Shown in pieces: positions 14,393 to 22,628 of a stretch of DNA of 22,635 bases; the first letter of the stretch is position 1; each line of letters begins with the position of its first letter. Below the pieces are notes generated by a model. It did not search any database, was not told where the DNA came from, and worked only from the letters and a program-made list of their open reading frames with translations. Source of the DNA: JAVVTQ01 sp036653595. Lineage in GTDB: Bacteria > Bacillota > Clostridia > Oscillospirales > Ruminococcaceae. The stretch is from the NCBI GenBank assembly GCA_036653595.1, contig JAVVTQ010000024.1, positions 1 through 22,635 of the forward strand. The letters run 5' to 3'. The translations under genes were made by a program, and so were the position numbers.

Positions 14393-15766
14393 GTGTTGGA
14401 TTTTGGCAAAGCCACGATAGTCGGGTATGTTCTTTTGCTCGCGGCATATGGCATAGCGCACGGCGCACCAAAGAGCTATGGGGAATTTGCCGCAGGTCGC
14501 AGTGATGCTCCGCTTTTGGTGATAACCGCATCTCTCTGCGCATCATTTGTCGGGGGCGGCTTTTCACTGGGCAACGCCCAAAACGTTTTTTCACGCGGGA
14601 TATCCGAAGCTCTTGTGCTGCTTGGCTTTACCCTTTCGCTCTTCATATGCGGCTTGTTTTTTGTCCCGGGGCTTCGGCGCCTTCACGGGCTAGGCTCGGC
14701 GGGAGCCGTTATAGGAAAAAGCTGCGGGCCATATGCCGGTGCGCTTTGCTCGATGTCATCTGTGCTTTTTTGCATAGGAGTGCTCGCTGCGCAGATAAAG
14801 GCGGCCGGCGTTGTGGCCGGTTATATGCTCGGCATCGCGCCGAACACCGCGAGCGCTGTTTTCTTTGCGGTTACGATTGCATATGCGTCTCTCGGTGGCC
14901 TGAAAGCCGCCCAGAAGAGCGATACTCTCCAGATTGTTGCACTTGTCATCGGACTTGTGCTCGTTGTCTCAGTCAGTCTGGTGCAAATCGGAGGCTTCGC
15001 GCAGCTGCAAAATAACATTCCGCAAAATCTACTTTCCGTGCGCGGAGTATACTCCCCTTCGCATTATTTATTTGCATTTTTGACTTTCATGACCGGCGAA
15101 TTTTTATGTCCGCCGACTCTGTCGAGAATGCTCTCTTGCAAAAATACGCGTCTTCTCCGTTGCGCAGTGCTCTCGAGCGGTGTGCTGTCAGTGTTTTTTT
15201 TCGCAATGACCGCCTTGGCCGGGCTTGCGGCCCGCGCGCTGAACGCGACCGATTCTGCCGAATTTGCACTCCCCGCCCTCGTCGGCGCGGTGCTGCCGGT
15301 TTTGCCCGCCTCGCTGATTTGCGCGGCGATGCTGGCCGTGTATATGTCGTCGGGCGGTTCGTTTCTGAATGCGGCCGCCTGCGCATTTATGGACGGCATC
15401 CTGCCGTCCTTTATGACCAATCCGCCCTGCGGCAGGGCGAAGCTGCGCACCGCACAGTTTGTCAGCCTCTTTTTCGGGTGTGCCGCGCTGATTGCCGCAT
15501 TGCTGCTGGATGATGTCATCTCCGTGCTTGTTTTCTCCTATTCTTTCTGGGCTCCTGTTTCGCTCGTCCCTCTGATTGCCATAATTTTCGGACGCGATGT
15601 GACACAGTGCCAGTTTTTCGTGACTGCCGCGTGCGGGAGCGCGGCCGCAATCGCAGGGAGAGCCATGCTGTCAAAATTTTCGATAACGCCGTCGGTTGCG
15701 GGGGTATTGGCTGCCGCAGCGGCGTTCATAATATTCATATTACTGAAAAGGAATTCAAAAACATGA
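14393..15766 (+). CDS. Sodium:solute symporter (SSS family)
   Basis: About 457 aa with some 12-13 TM helices. The first helix IVGYVLLLAAYGIAHG, followed by YGEFAAGRSDAP and FVGGGFSLGNAQ, matches the start of SSS proteins. AYASLGGLKAAQKSDTLQ in the middle is the family signature region. SSS carriers import a solute, such as an amino acid, sugar or pantothenate, driven by sodium; specificity cannot be read here. The start is uncertain: GTG at 14393 or TTG at 14396 behind a weak GGGTG fits the family N-terminus, while an open frame reaches back to 14105. The stop overlaps the next start by ATGA, so transport and SppA genes are coupled. Confidence 0.85.
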   Translation: MLDFGKATIVGYVLLLAAYGIAHGAPKSYGEFAAGRSDAPLLVITASLCASFVGGGFSLGNAQNVFSRGISEALVLLGFTLSLFICGLFFVPGLRRLHGLGSAGAVIGKSCGPYAGALCSMSSVLFCIGVLAAQIKAAGVVAGYMLGIAPNTASAVFFAVTIAYASLGGLKAAQKSDTLQIVALVIGLVLVVSVSLVQIGGFAQLQNNIPQNLLSVRGVYSPSHYLFAFLTFMTGEFLCPPTLSRMLSCKNTRLLRCAVLSSGVLSVFFFAMTALAGLAARALNATDSAEFALPALVGAVLPVLPASLICAAMLAVYMSSGGSFLNAAACAFMDGILPSFMTNPPCGRAKLRTAQFVSLFFGCAALIAALLLDDVISVLVFSYSFWAPVSLVPLIAIIFGRDVTQCQFFVTAACGSAAAIAGRAMLSKFSITPSVAGVLAAAAAFIIFILLKRNSKT

Positions 15767-16740
15767 AAAAAAAGCAATTGCTGGGCATAATAGCGGCGGT
15801 GCTGATATTTTCCGTCGTCGGCGTTGTCGGGATATCATCCGCACACAGGCAAAACAGTCTCCAAAATGAGCTTTTGTCAAGGGTGACAGACGCCGGCTTC
15901 AGCTCTATGCCCAATTCGGAAAACATCGCCGTCATTCCGATATACGGCACTATCGGCGCGACCGAGACAGACATCTTCGGCGGATACTCCGGCGGCTACA
16001 ACCACGAGCTGGTCATCAACACGATTGACGAGGCCATCGACTCCGCCTATAATCAGGGGCTTTTTATAGACATAGATTCGGGCGGCGGCACTGTCTATCA
16101 TTCCGACGAGGTCTATTTAAAGCTCATGGAATACAAAGAAAAAACAGGCCGTCCAATATATGCCTACAGCAATTCAATGATGGCGTCGGGCGCATACTAT
16201 ATCGCGTGTGCCGCAGACAAGATATATTCCAACCGCAATGCCACGGTCGGCTCTATAGGCGTGTACATCAGCGTTTCGGACTATTCAGCGCTGTACTCAA
16301 AGCTAGGCATAAAAAACGATCTGATCCGCTCCGGAGAAAACAAGGCGATGGGCAGCTCCTATTATCCGATGACAGCAGATCAGCGCGGCATATATCAAGG
16401 TGTTGTAGACGAGTGCTATAACCAGTTTCTGGACATTGTCATCTCGGCACGCGGCTATGACAGAAGCACCGCCCTCTCTATAGCGGACGGCAGAATCTAC
16501 ACGGCCTCACAGGGTCTTTCGAACAACCTCATCGACAAAGTATGCAGCTATGACGAGGCCCTCAATGAATTCCGTGAGCTCTGCGCAACGGATTCTGTCT
16601 ACTACCCCTCTGTTTCTGTCAGCACGCTCTCAAAGCTGTTCGAAAAAGCGGAGAGCTTTGTGCCAAAGTCCGAGTATGAGCAGGCGGCGGAATTTGTCGC
16701 CGGCCTCGAAAGTGGGGTGCCGATGTATTATGCAGGATAA
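15763..16740 (+). CDS. sppA: Signal peptide peptidase SppA (S49 serine protease)
   Basis: 325 aa, the half-length Gram-positive form. An N-terminal anchor (about residues 5-25) is followed by the S49 domain. The catalytic dyad is S142 in MMASGAYYIACAADKI and K194 in RSGENKAMGS. Their separation of 52 residues equals that of the B. subtilis enzyme (S147/K199). The IDSGGGTVYHSDEVY segment is also typical. SppA degrades cleaved signal peptides and other membrane-associated peptides on the outer face of the membrane. AAAGGAA lies about nine nt before the ATG. It overlaps the symporter stop by four bases and the RDD gene start by eleven, so the three form one operon. Confidence 0.93.
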   Translation: MKKKQLLGIIAAVLIFSVVGVVGISSAHRQNSLQNELLSRVTDAGFSSMPNSENIAVIPIYGTIGATETDIFGGYSGGYNHELVINTIDEAIDSAYNQGLFIDIDSGGGTVYHSDEVYLKLMEYKEKTGRPIYAYSNSMMASGAYYIACAADKIYSNRNATVGSIGVYISVSDYSALYSKLGIKNDLIRSGENKAMGSSYYPMTADQRGIYQGVVDECYNQFLDIVISARGYDRSTALSIADGRIYTASQGLSNNLIDKVCSYDEALNEFRELCATDSVYYPSVSVSTLSKLFEKAESFVPKSEYEQAAEFVAGLESGVPMYYAG

Positions 16741-17344
16741 TCCGTATGTGAGCTCAAATTCGACCTATGAAGGCAATTCGGACATTCCGGCGTCCGAGGA
16801 ACAGGACTTTTCAAAAGCTCAGGTGCCGCTTTCGGTCACAGCAAAGACCGGCGATTATTCGCCATATTCACATGTTAATCTGCCGCCCGAAGCTTTTGAC
16901 AGCTATAAAAGTGCCGGCTTTTTCCCGAGATTGTTTGCATATATAATTGATAGTATTCTGGCCCTTTTGCTCGCTTCTGTCCTTTTTTCAATCGTCACAC
17001 TGCTTTTTTCCATTCCGTTTCCAAACGCTGACGGCTATATGCGCGACGTCAACCTTTTCTTTTCCTTGAGCGCATCCGATATTATAATGTATCTCCTGTA
17101 TATTGCATATTTTGCTGTGTCCACAGCGACCACCGGCGCTACTCCGGGCAAAAAGCTGATGCGGCTGCGGGTCGTCTCCACTGACGGAGGCCGCATCTCT
17201 TGGTTTAGTGCCATTTACCGTGAAACTGTCGGGAGATACCTCTCCTCTATCCTGTTTATCGGCTATTTTTGGCTCATTGGGGACAGGAAAAAGCGCGCAC
17301 TGCATGACCACCTCGCTGACACCCGCGTTATTTACAGTCTTTGA
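16730..17344 (+). CDS. RDD-family membrane protein
   Basis: 204 aa. A hydrophilic, acidic 60-residue N-terminal region is followed by the RDD domain with three or four TM helices. The family Arg-Asp pattern is seen in PRLFAYIIDSILAL (R67, D74), then TPGKKLMRLRVV and the C-terminal HDHLADTRVIY. RDD proteins are of mostly unknown function; some affect ion exchange. The ATG at 16730 overlaps the sppA end and has only a distant G-rich ribosome binding site, so translational coupling is likely. A longer frame starting at 16550 overlaps sppA heavily and is not credible. Confidence 0.85.
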   Translation: MQDNPYVSSNSTYEGNSDIPASEEQDFSKAQVPLSVTAKTGDYSPYSHVNLPPEAFDSYKSAGFFPRLFAYIIDSILALLLASVLFSIVTLLFSIPFPNADGYMRDVNLFFSLSASDIIMYLLYIAYFAVSTATTGATPGKKLMRLRVVSTDGGRISWFSAIYRETVGRYLSSILFIGYFWLIGDRKKRALHDHLADTRVIYSL

Positions 17345-17346
17345 CA

Positions 17347-17376
17347 TTGAACTTTTTTGTGTTTTTGTGTTACAAT
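17347..17376 (+). promoter_or_regulatory. Promoter of the 233-aa membrane protein gene
   Basis: TTGAAC (17347-17352) and TACAAT (17371-17376) are 18 bp apart. They lie three bases beyond the RDD stop codon and about 60 nt before the next start, so that gene can be expressed separately from the symporter operon. Confidence 0.6.
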
Positions 17377-17437
17377 GTCATAAAGGCACATCAGATTGGG
17401 CCACATAAACGAAAACCCTTTTAAAGGATGATTTTAT

Positions 17438-18139
17438 ATGGAAAAAAAGAGACTGACAAAAGAAGAAAAAGTAAAGCGCAATAAGCACCGCCGCAGAATG
17501 ACGCTGGGGGTTGTGTTTTTCTCTCTGTGCGTTATCGGCGTCGTGTCAATTGTTTCTCTTGTGTCCGGCTATGTGTCCTTGCTCTTTGACGACACGGACG
17601 ACAAGCTGTACTTTCAGGAGCTGATTGCCCCTGTGGTGTCCCTTGACCCCGCACCTTTCGACAGCATAGAAAAGGCAGACCACGATATGCTTTTGCAAGC
17701 AGCCATCTGGGCGACGATTACAGGTGAGGACACGACCAAGTACGAGCGCAACGAAGAGGGCAAGATGATTTTGCCAACGGTTGACATAGATCGCTATGCC
17801 ACAAAAATGTACGGCTCAAATTACACTATAACCCACAAATCATTTACAGATCTCGATTTTAAATTCGAATACGTCGCGGACAAGCAGGCGTATCTCATCC
17901 CGATAACCGGACAGGTCGGCTCGTTTATGCCGGTGGTTGAGAGCATCGAAAAGAACGGCAACACAAAGACACTCACCGTCGCTTATATGTACTACTCCAA
18001 CGCCACCAGCGTCGTCCCCGAAGGCTCTCAGGCCGAGCAGGCTGTCGCAAAGCGCATGGAATATGTGATGCTCAAAGAAGGGCGCGAATATTACCTGTAC
18101 GCCGTGGTTGACCCAAAGCTCGCCGCAAAGGGTAAATAA
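17438..18139 (+). CDS. Unknown membrane-anchored extracytoplasmic protein
   Basis: 233 aa, not recognised. A strongly basic cytoplasmic tail of 20 residues is followed by one TM helix (about 22-44), with the remainder outside by the positive-inside rule. The outside part contains alternating short strands (DLDFKFEYVADKQAYLIPIT, LTVAYMYYSN) and no enzyme motif. AAAGGA lies nine nt before ATG. It follows the symporter/SppA/RDD operon with its own promoter and ends at a strong terminator. Context suggests a cell-envelope role. It could belong to a conserved clostridial family that I do not recall. Confidence 0.8.
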   Translation: MEKKRLTKEEKVKRNKHRRRMTLGVVFFSLCVIGVVSIVSLVSGYVSLLFDDTDDKLYFQELIAPVVSLDPAPFDSIEKADHDMLLQAAIWATITGEDTTKYERNEEGKMILPTVDIDRYATKMYGSNYTITHKSFTDLDFKFEYVADKQAYLIPITGQVGSFMPVVESIEKNGNTKTLTVAYMYYSNATSVVPEGSQAEQAVAKRMEYVMLKEGREYYLYAVVDPKLAAKGK

Positions 18140-18144
18140 TCAAC

Positions 18145-18191
18145 AAAGAGACGCCGCCAATTGCACAATGGCGAGCGCCTCTTTATTTTTT
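18145..18191 (+). terminator. Intrinsic terminator after the 233-aa gene
   Basis: AAAGAG pairs with CTCTTT (18145-18150 with 18179-18184), with GC and GCCA/TGGC pairs inside, followed by ATTTTTTC. It lies close behind the stop codon, and some termination from the opposite side (spoVT) is also possible. Confidence 0.8.
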
Positions 18192-18239
18192 CGGGCTGTT
18201 TTATCGAATTTCACCGCACAAATGCGCTTCTGAGCCTCG

Positions 18240-18776
18240 TCAACCCTCTATCTGGCGTGCCAAAAGCGTCGCGCACACAGACACAAGGCGCTGTTCGCCC
18301 ATGTCCAGCGGCGGCTGTTCACTGTCCCTCTCGAGCACAGCAATAGCACCGACAACATCGCCCGTCACCTTTATCGGATACACGGCAAGCGCCTTTGCTT
18401 CAACTCCGTCGCACACCGAAATAGTCCTGTCAATTTCGCCGAAGTGACTCTTTTTTCCATGCAGCAAATCGTCCAGCGCGGCGGATACCGCTGCGTCTTG
18501 AACCTCGCGCCTGTTTCCCTTGACCGCGACAAACCTGTCCCTGTCACATATTGCCACCGTCATTTTCAGCGCGGCCGACACGACGTCGGCATACTGTTCG
18601 GCCACTGCTACAAATTCGTCCACGGGTGAGAATTTTTTGAAAATAACGCGCCCATCCGATTCTGTGTATATTTCGAGCGGAGCGCCCTCGCGTATGTGGA
18701 GCGTTCGCCGAATTTCCTTTGGTATAACCACTCTTCCCAGCTCATCAATGCGCCTTACGATACCTGTTGCTTTCAA
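18240..18776 (-). CDS. spoVT: Stage V sporulation protein T (AbrB-type transcription regulator)
   Basis: 178 aa, the family length. The N-terminal swapped-hairpin AbrB domain (about residues 1-50) reads MKATGIVRRIDELGRVVIPKEIRR, nearly identical to known SpoVT proteins; a GAF-like domain fills 55-178. SpoVT acts in the forespore, tuning sigma-G-dependent genes. The start codon is TTG, six or seven nt after GGAGGT; no ATG fits the conserved N-terminus. It diverges from a lipoprotein gene and stands alone. I could not find a convincing sigma-G promoter in the 80 bp upstream. Confidence 0.95.
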   Translation of the reverse strand: MKATGIVRRIDELGRVVIPKEIRRTLHIREGAPLEIYTESDGRVIFKKFSPVDEFVAVAEQYADVVSAALKMTVAICDRDRFVAVKGNRREVQDAAVSAALDDLLHGKKSHFGEIDRTISVCDGVEAKALAVYPIKVTGDVVGAIAVLERDSEQPPLDMGEQRLVSVCATLLARQIEG

Positions 18777-18927
18777 TTTTACACCTCCGAAAAACTTATG
18801 CTTTATTATCTGCTTAAAAAAGCCAAATTATTCCGTGCGATATAAAATCATCTGATATTTTGGCATCCGTTCTCGAAAAGTGCGCGTCAGCTTGGAAAAC
18901 ATATAAAGCGGCATGTTTACAAAATCC

Positions 18928-18957
18928 TTGCAACTTTTTTTGGAAATGCTGTATAAT
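18928..18957 (+). promoter_or_regulatory. Sigma-A promoter of the lipoprotein gene
   Basis: TTGCAA (18928-18933) and a perfect TATAAT (18952-18957) are 18 bp apart. Transcription should begin near 18964, leaving a leader of about 26 nt. Confidence 0.7.
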
Positions 18958-18989
18958 TAATATATTCCCTTTTCACCGCGAGGTTTATC

Positions 18990-19589
18990 ATGAAGAATTT
19001 ATGCATTCTTATAAGCTTTTTCGCTCTGCTTTTGTGCCTGCCCGGCTGTCTTTCGGACAGCTCCTCGGATATAGGCATTTTCGTTGACCCCTATAACCAC
19101 GACGGCCAATCTGTTTTTCCTGTCGAGAAGCAGACTTTCGATATTGTTCAAAAAATGGCGGTCACCACCGGCGCCGAAATACCGTCGATTTTTGACGACG
19201 GCTTTTCGCCCATTGTGAAGGACGGCCACTTTGAAGCGCGCGAGTTTTGGTTTTTTGTTCCGCTTGAATGGCGCAACAATTTTGCCGTTGAAGCGAGCAG
19301 CTCTTCCCTGATGAGCTACGATGTGCGAACCGTTCGCTTTTACTATGTCGAACCTCAGACAGGCCTCAGGGCAGAGCTTTTGCGCATCGAGGCGGCAGCG
19401 TCCGACTATCAGACCATGGTCACCACCGGAACAAAACAAAAAATCGGCGAAAGCTCCGACGGTTCCATGGTCTTTTACAGTGTCGCCGTGCGCGACGCCA
19501 TACCGAATGGCTTTTTGAGCAAGGATGACTACGTGCAGATTTTTGAGGCACTCATGACCGACAACTGCAAAATCAACATCACAGCTTAA
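18990..19589 (+). CDS. Hypothetical secreted lipoprotein
   Basis: 199 aa. A signal peptide with hydrophobic core ends in the lipobox LPGC (C20), so the mature protein should be lipid-anchored at the outer face of the membrane. The remaining sequence (FWFFVPLEWRNNFAVEASSS, VRFYYVEPQTG) looks beta-rich, with no recognised domain. A CGAGG site lies six nt before ATG. The gene is monocistronic, with a clear promoter and a shared terminator, and is divergent from spoVT. Function is unknown; a relation to sporulation is not shown. Confidence 0.82.
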   Translation: MKNLCILISFFALLLCLPGCLSDSSSDIGIFVDPYNHDGQSVFPVEKQTFDIVQKMAVTTGAEIPSIFDDGFSPIVKDGHFEAREFWFFVPLEWRNNFAVEASSSSLMSYDVRTVRFYYVEPQTGLRAELLRIEAAASDYQTMVTTGTKQKIGESSDGSMVFYSVAVRDAIPNGFLSKDDYVQIFEALMTDNCKINITA

Positions 19590-19602
19590 GCTTGATGCAT
19601 TC

Positions 19603-19645
19603 AAAAAAGGGACAACTTCCGCATTCGGAATTTGTCCCTTTTTTT
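19603..19645. terminator. Bidirectional terminator between convergent genes
   Basis: GGGACAA (19609-19615) pairs with TTGTCCC (19632-19638), with an inner TTCCG/CGGAA stem and a 4-nt loop, flanked by A6 and T7 runs. It serves the lipoprotein gene on the plus strand and can serve the oligopeptidase gene on the minus strand. Confidence 0.92.
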
Positions 19646-19764
19646 GTTGTTGGATAGACTGCAAATGTGCCGCAAGTGCTTGAATTATCTTCGCTCAAAT
19701 TCAAGCTTATCAAGATAATCTCGGCGCATTTGAAGCATTGCGTATAGACTCGTAAATACTTTTC

Positions 19765-21453
19765 TCAATATTTTCCGGAAACAAAATCGGCCACCGTTGC
19801 CGCAATATCCGCAAGTGCATTTGGGTCAAACGGATTGGACAGCTTCGCGCCCTCAAGAAGCTCTGTAAAGGTGAGCGTGCCGGCTTTTTCGAGGAAAGCA
19901 TAGTAGTGCTCCCATGCCTTGTCCCAGCCGCCCGTCTGCATAATCTTGAAAATATCAAGCGATACCGTCTGTGCCAGACAGTAGTCAATATAGTAAAATG
20001 GGTCGAGATAGATGTGAAGCTGGCGCTGCCAGCCGCGCCCGTCGGAGTAAAAAGGCAGGCCGTCGAAATCGATATAAGGGCGATACTGTTTTTCAAGCTT
20101 TGCCCATTCTTTGTTTCTCTGCTCGGGCGTGAGCTGCGGATTTTCATACACTATGTGCTGAAACTCGTCGACCATTGCGCCATAGGGGAGAAAGAAAAGC
20201 GCGCTTAAAAGGTGAGCCACCTTCGCCGTCTCGGTCTTGTCTCCATAAAAGCTGTCGAGCCACGGCCAGGCCAAGAATTCCATCGACATTGAGTGCACCT
20301 CTGCGCTCTCATAGGTTGGGGTGCCTGTCTCCAAAAGCTCGCAGGTTTTGTCGGCTACATAGGCGGCGAATGCGTGGCCTCCCTCATGTGTGAAAACCTC
20401 GACATCGCCCGCCGTCCCGTTGAAATTCGAGAAAACAAACGGAGCGTGGTGATTTGGAATAAATGTGCAGTAGCCGCCGGCAGCCTTGCCGGTCTTTGCC
20501 TCAAGATCAAAAAGCCCACTCTCGTCCATAAAGTCGATAAACTCGCGTGTCTTCGAACCCATTTTGCGGTAGAGTGCAACGCCGCTGCGATATGTCTCGT
20601 CAAAGCTGCCGACCGGCTTTGGATTTCCCTGCGGCAGCAGCACAGCGTCGTCCGAATAGACTATTTTTTCCTTGCCGAGATGCTCGGCCTGTCTTTTTTT
20701 AATCTCAGCCACCGTTGGAACAATGTATTTTTTGACGCCCTCCCTGAACTTTGCAACCATCGCGGCGTCATAGCAGTTGCGCGTTCTGCGCAGATAGCCC
20801 AGCGCCGTAAACGTCTCGAAGCCGAGCTTTTTTGCAATTTCCGTGCGCAGCTTCACGAGCTCGTCAAAAATCCTGTCGAACTCGTCGGCGTTGTCCATAT
20901 AGAAATTTCCGGTCGCCTCAAATGCGCTGCGGCGGACAGCCGAATCGCCGTTCTCCATGTAGGCGCCGAGCTGTGCCAGTGTAAGTACTTTTCCGTCATA
21001 CTCAATCTGTGCGCTCGCCTGAAGCTTTTGATAGTCAATTTCCAGCTTCGCCTCGTCCGCGAGCAGCCCCAAAACGGCCGGGCTGACTGTTTTGACGCTC
21101 ATCTCCGCATTTGTGAAAAGCACCTTTGGAAAGCGCTTTTCAAGCTCGGGCTTTAGCTTTGATGTCAGCAGCATCATGAGAAAAGCGTTCATGCGCTCTG
21201 TCAATCTGGGAGTATTTGCGGCAATATACTCCTTTTCCTCGTCGTAGAACTTGTCCCTTGTGTCGATTGTATGGCGAATTTCGGCAAGCTCGGCGTCGGA
21301 GACAAACTCCATCGTCATTCTCTCGTGCTCCATCACGCAGGCTACCGCCTCGTCGAGTGTATTTGCAGCTGCCATCTTTTCGCACAGCGCAGTGTATTTC
21401 TCACAAAGCGCGTCTATATTCGGTCTTTTGTACTCATATTCGCAAAATTTCAT
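19765..21453 (-). CDS. M3-family oligoendopeptidase (PepF-like zinc peptidase)
   Basis: 562 aa, the usual M3B length. The zinc motif is HEGGH (H356, E357, H360), with a third ligand E385 25 residues further, as in thimet-type peptidases. Conserved flanks are GGYCTFIP before and EVHSMSMEFL after, and YIDYCLAQ near the C-terminus. The enzyme cleaves short peptides in the cytoplasm. The ATG used has AAGGAG nine nt upstream; the TTG two codons earlier is too close to the site. It follows galE by 71 bp on the same strand with no terminator seen between them, so read-through is possible. A bidirectional terminator lies beyond it. Confidence 0.93.
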   Translation of the reverse strand: MKFCEYEYKRPNIDALCEKYTALCEKMAAANTLDEAVACVMEHERMTMEFVSDAELAEIRHTIDTRDKFYDEEKEYIAANTPRLTERMNAFLMMLLTSKLKPELEKRFPKVLFTNAEMSVKTVSPAVLGLLADEAKLEIDYQKLQASAQIEYDGKVLTLAQLGAYMENGDSAVRRSAFEATGNFYMDNADEFDRIFDELVKLRTEIAKKLGFETFTALGYLRRTRNCYDAAMVAKFREGVKKYIVPTVAEIKKRQAEHLGKEKIVYSDDAVLLPQGNPKPVGSFDETYRSGVALYRKMGSKTREFIDFMDESGLFDLEAKTGKAAGGYCTFIPNHHAPFVFSNFNGTAGDVEVFTHEGGHAFAAYVADKTCELLETGTPTYESAEVHSMSMEFLAWPWLDSFYGDKTETAKVAHLLSALFFLPYGAMVDEFQHIVYENPQLTPEQRNKEWAKLEKQYRPYIDFDGLPFYSDGRGWQRQLHIYLDPFYYIDYCLAQTVSLDIFKIMQTGGWDKAWEHYYAFLEKAGTLTFTELLEGAKLSNPFDPNALADIAATVADFVSGKY

Positions 21454-21524
21454 CGTCAAATACTCCTTTTCTCTTTATTCTCCGCTTCCTGTTTGTCAGA
21501 AGCGCGGCAAAGCAACCGTCCGCT

Positions 21525-22538
21525 TTATTTATCTTTTTTTGCGACGCTCATCATCTGCCAACGCCACGAATCGCGGCACATGTCCTCAATTGACAGCTCT
21601 GCGCTCCAGCCAAGCTCTTTTTTCGCAAGAGACGGGTCAGAATACAGCTTCGCCACATCGCCCGGCCTCCTGTCGACTATGCGGTAAGCCACTTTCTTCC
21701 CGCAGGCCTTTTCAAAAGCTGCGATTATTTCGAGCACGGAGTAGCCCTTTCCCGTGCCGAGATTGTAAGTCACAAGACCGCAGTTTGTTTTAAGTTTTTT
21801 GTATGCCGCCACATGTCCGCGCGCTAAGTCCACAACATGGATATAATCGCGCACCCCGGTGCCGTCTGCGGTGTCATAGTCATCACCAAAAACCGCGACC
21901 TCGCTGAGCAGCCCCGCAGCGACCTGTGAAATAAAAGGCAAGAGATTGTTCGGTATGCCGTTTGGGTTCTCGCCGATAAGGCCTGACTCGTGAGCGCCAA
22001 TCGGGTTAAAGTAGCGCAGTATCGCTATATTAAAGGAGTTGTCCGAGCGGTATAAATCTCGAAGTATGCTTTCTATCATGAGCTTTGTGCTGCCATAGGG
22101 GCTTGTCGCAAAAAGCGGAAAATCCTCCGATATCGGCACCGTCGCGGGATCGCCATAGACAGTCGCACTGGAGCTGAAAACAAAGTTTTTCACGCCGCGC
22201 CGCTTCATTGCATCCAGCAGATTGAGCGTCGAGACAAGGTTATTGCGGTAGTATTCGAGCGGAAATGAAACCGATTCGCCCACCGCCTTCAGACCTGCAA
22301 AATGTATCACACAGTCAATGTCATTTTGCGAGAAAATTTCATCAACTTTGCTTTTGTCGCAGAGATCTGCCTCAATGAAAGGTATCTTCTTTCCCGTAAG
22401 CCTTTGCAGTCTGTCAAAAACCTCAGGCGAGCTATTTGTAAAATTGTCGACAACGAGAACATCAAAGCCCGACGCAACCAGCTCCACAACCGTGTGAGAG
22501 CCGATAAACCCCGCTCCTCCTGTGACGAGAATACCCAT
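21525..22538 (-). CDS. galE: UDP-glucose 4-epimerase
   Basis: 337 aa, full length. GalE interconverts UDP-glucose and UDP-galactose and supplies sugars for surface glycans. The NAD-binding GGAGFIGS is at residues 7-14, followed by HFAGLKAVGES, the catalytic SSSATVYG serine/threonine region and the YGSTK dyad (YxxxK), then NLGTGKGYSVLE and RPGDVAKLYSDP. AAAGGAG lies eight nt before ATG. The promoter -10 is just upstream at the window edge. Its product could feed the glycosyltransferase of the surface block, but it is 9 kb away and that link is general. Confidence 0.97.
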   Translation of the reverse strand: MGILVTGGAGFIGSHTVVELVASGFDVLVVDNFTNSSPEVFDRLQRLTGKKIPFIEADLCDKSKVDEIFSQNDIDCVIHFAGLKAVGESVSFPLEYYRNNLVSTLNLLDAMKRRGVKNFVFSSSATVYGDPATVPISEDFPLFATSPYGSTKLMIESILRDLYRSDNSFNIAILRYFNPIGAHESGLIGENPNGIPNNLLPFISQVAAGLLSEVAVFGDDYDTADGTGVRDYIHVVDLARGHVAAYKKLKTNCGLVTYNLGTGKGYSVLEIIAAFEKACGKKVAYRIVDRRPGDVAKLYSDPSLAKKELGWSAELSIEDMCRDSWRWQMMSVAKKDK

Positions 22539-22597
22539 AATTCATTCTCCTTTTTTGGTTTTTTGTCGCGCCCGGCCATATTCTATTCGCCTCGCGA

Positions 22598-22628
22598 CGA
22601 TAGTTATATTATACCACAATTTCTATCG
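22598..22628 (-). promoter_or_regulatory. galE promoter -10 inside an inverted repeat
   Basis: On the minus strand TGGTATAAT includes a perfect -10 (22613-22608); the -35 is at or beyond the window edge. CGATAG (22598-22603) and CTATCG (22623-22628) flank it as an inverted repeat, centres 25 bp apart, a possible operator. Confidence 0.55.

Noticed and set aside
20293..21156. Plus-strand 287-aa frame inside the M3 peptidase gene
   Set aside because: It is fully antisense to a gene with an intact HEGGH zinc site; no start signals support it.
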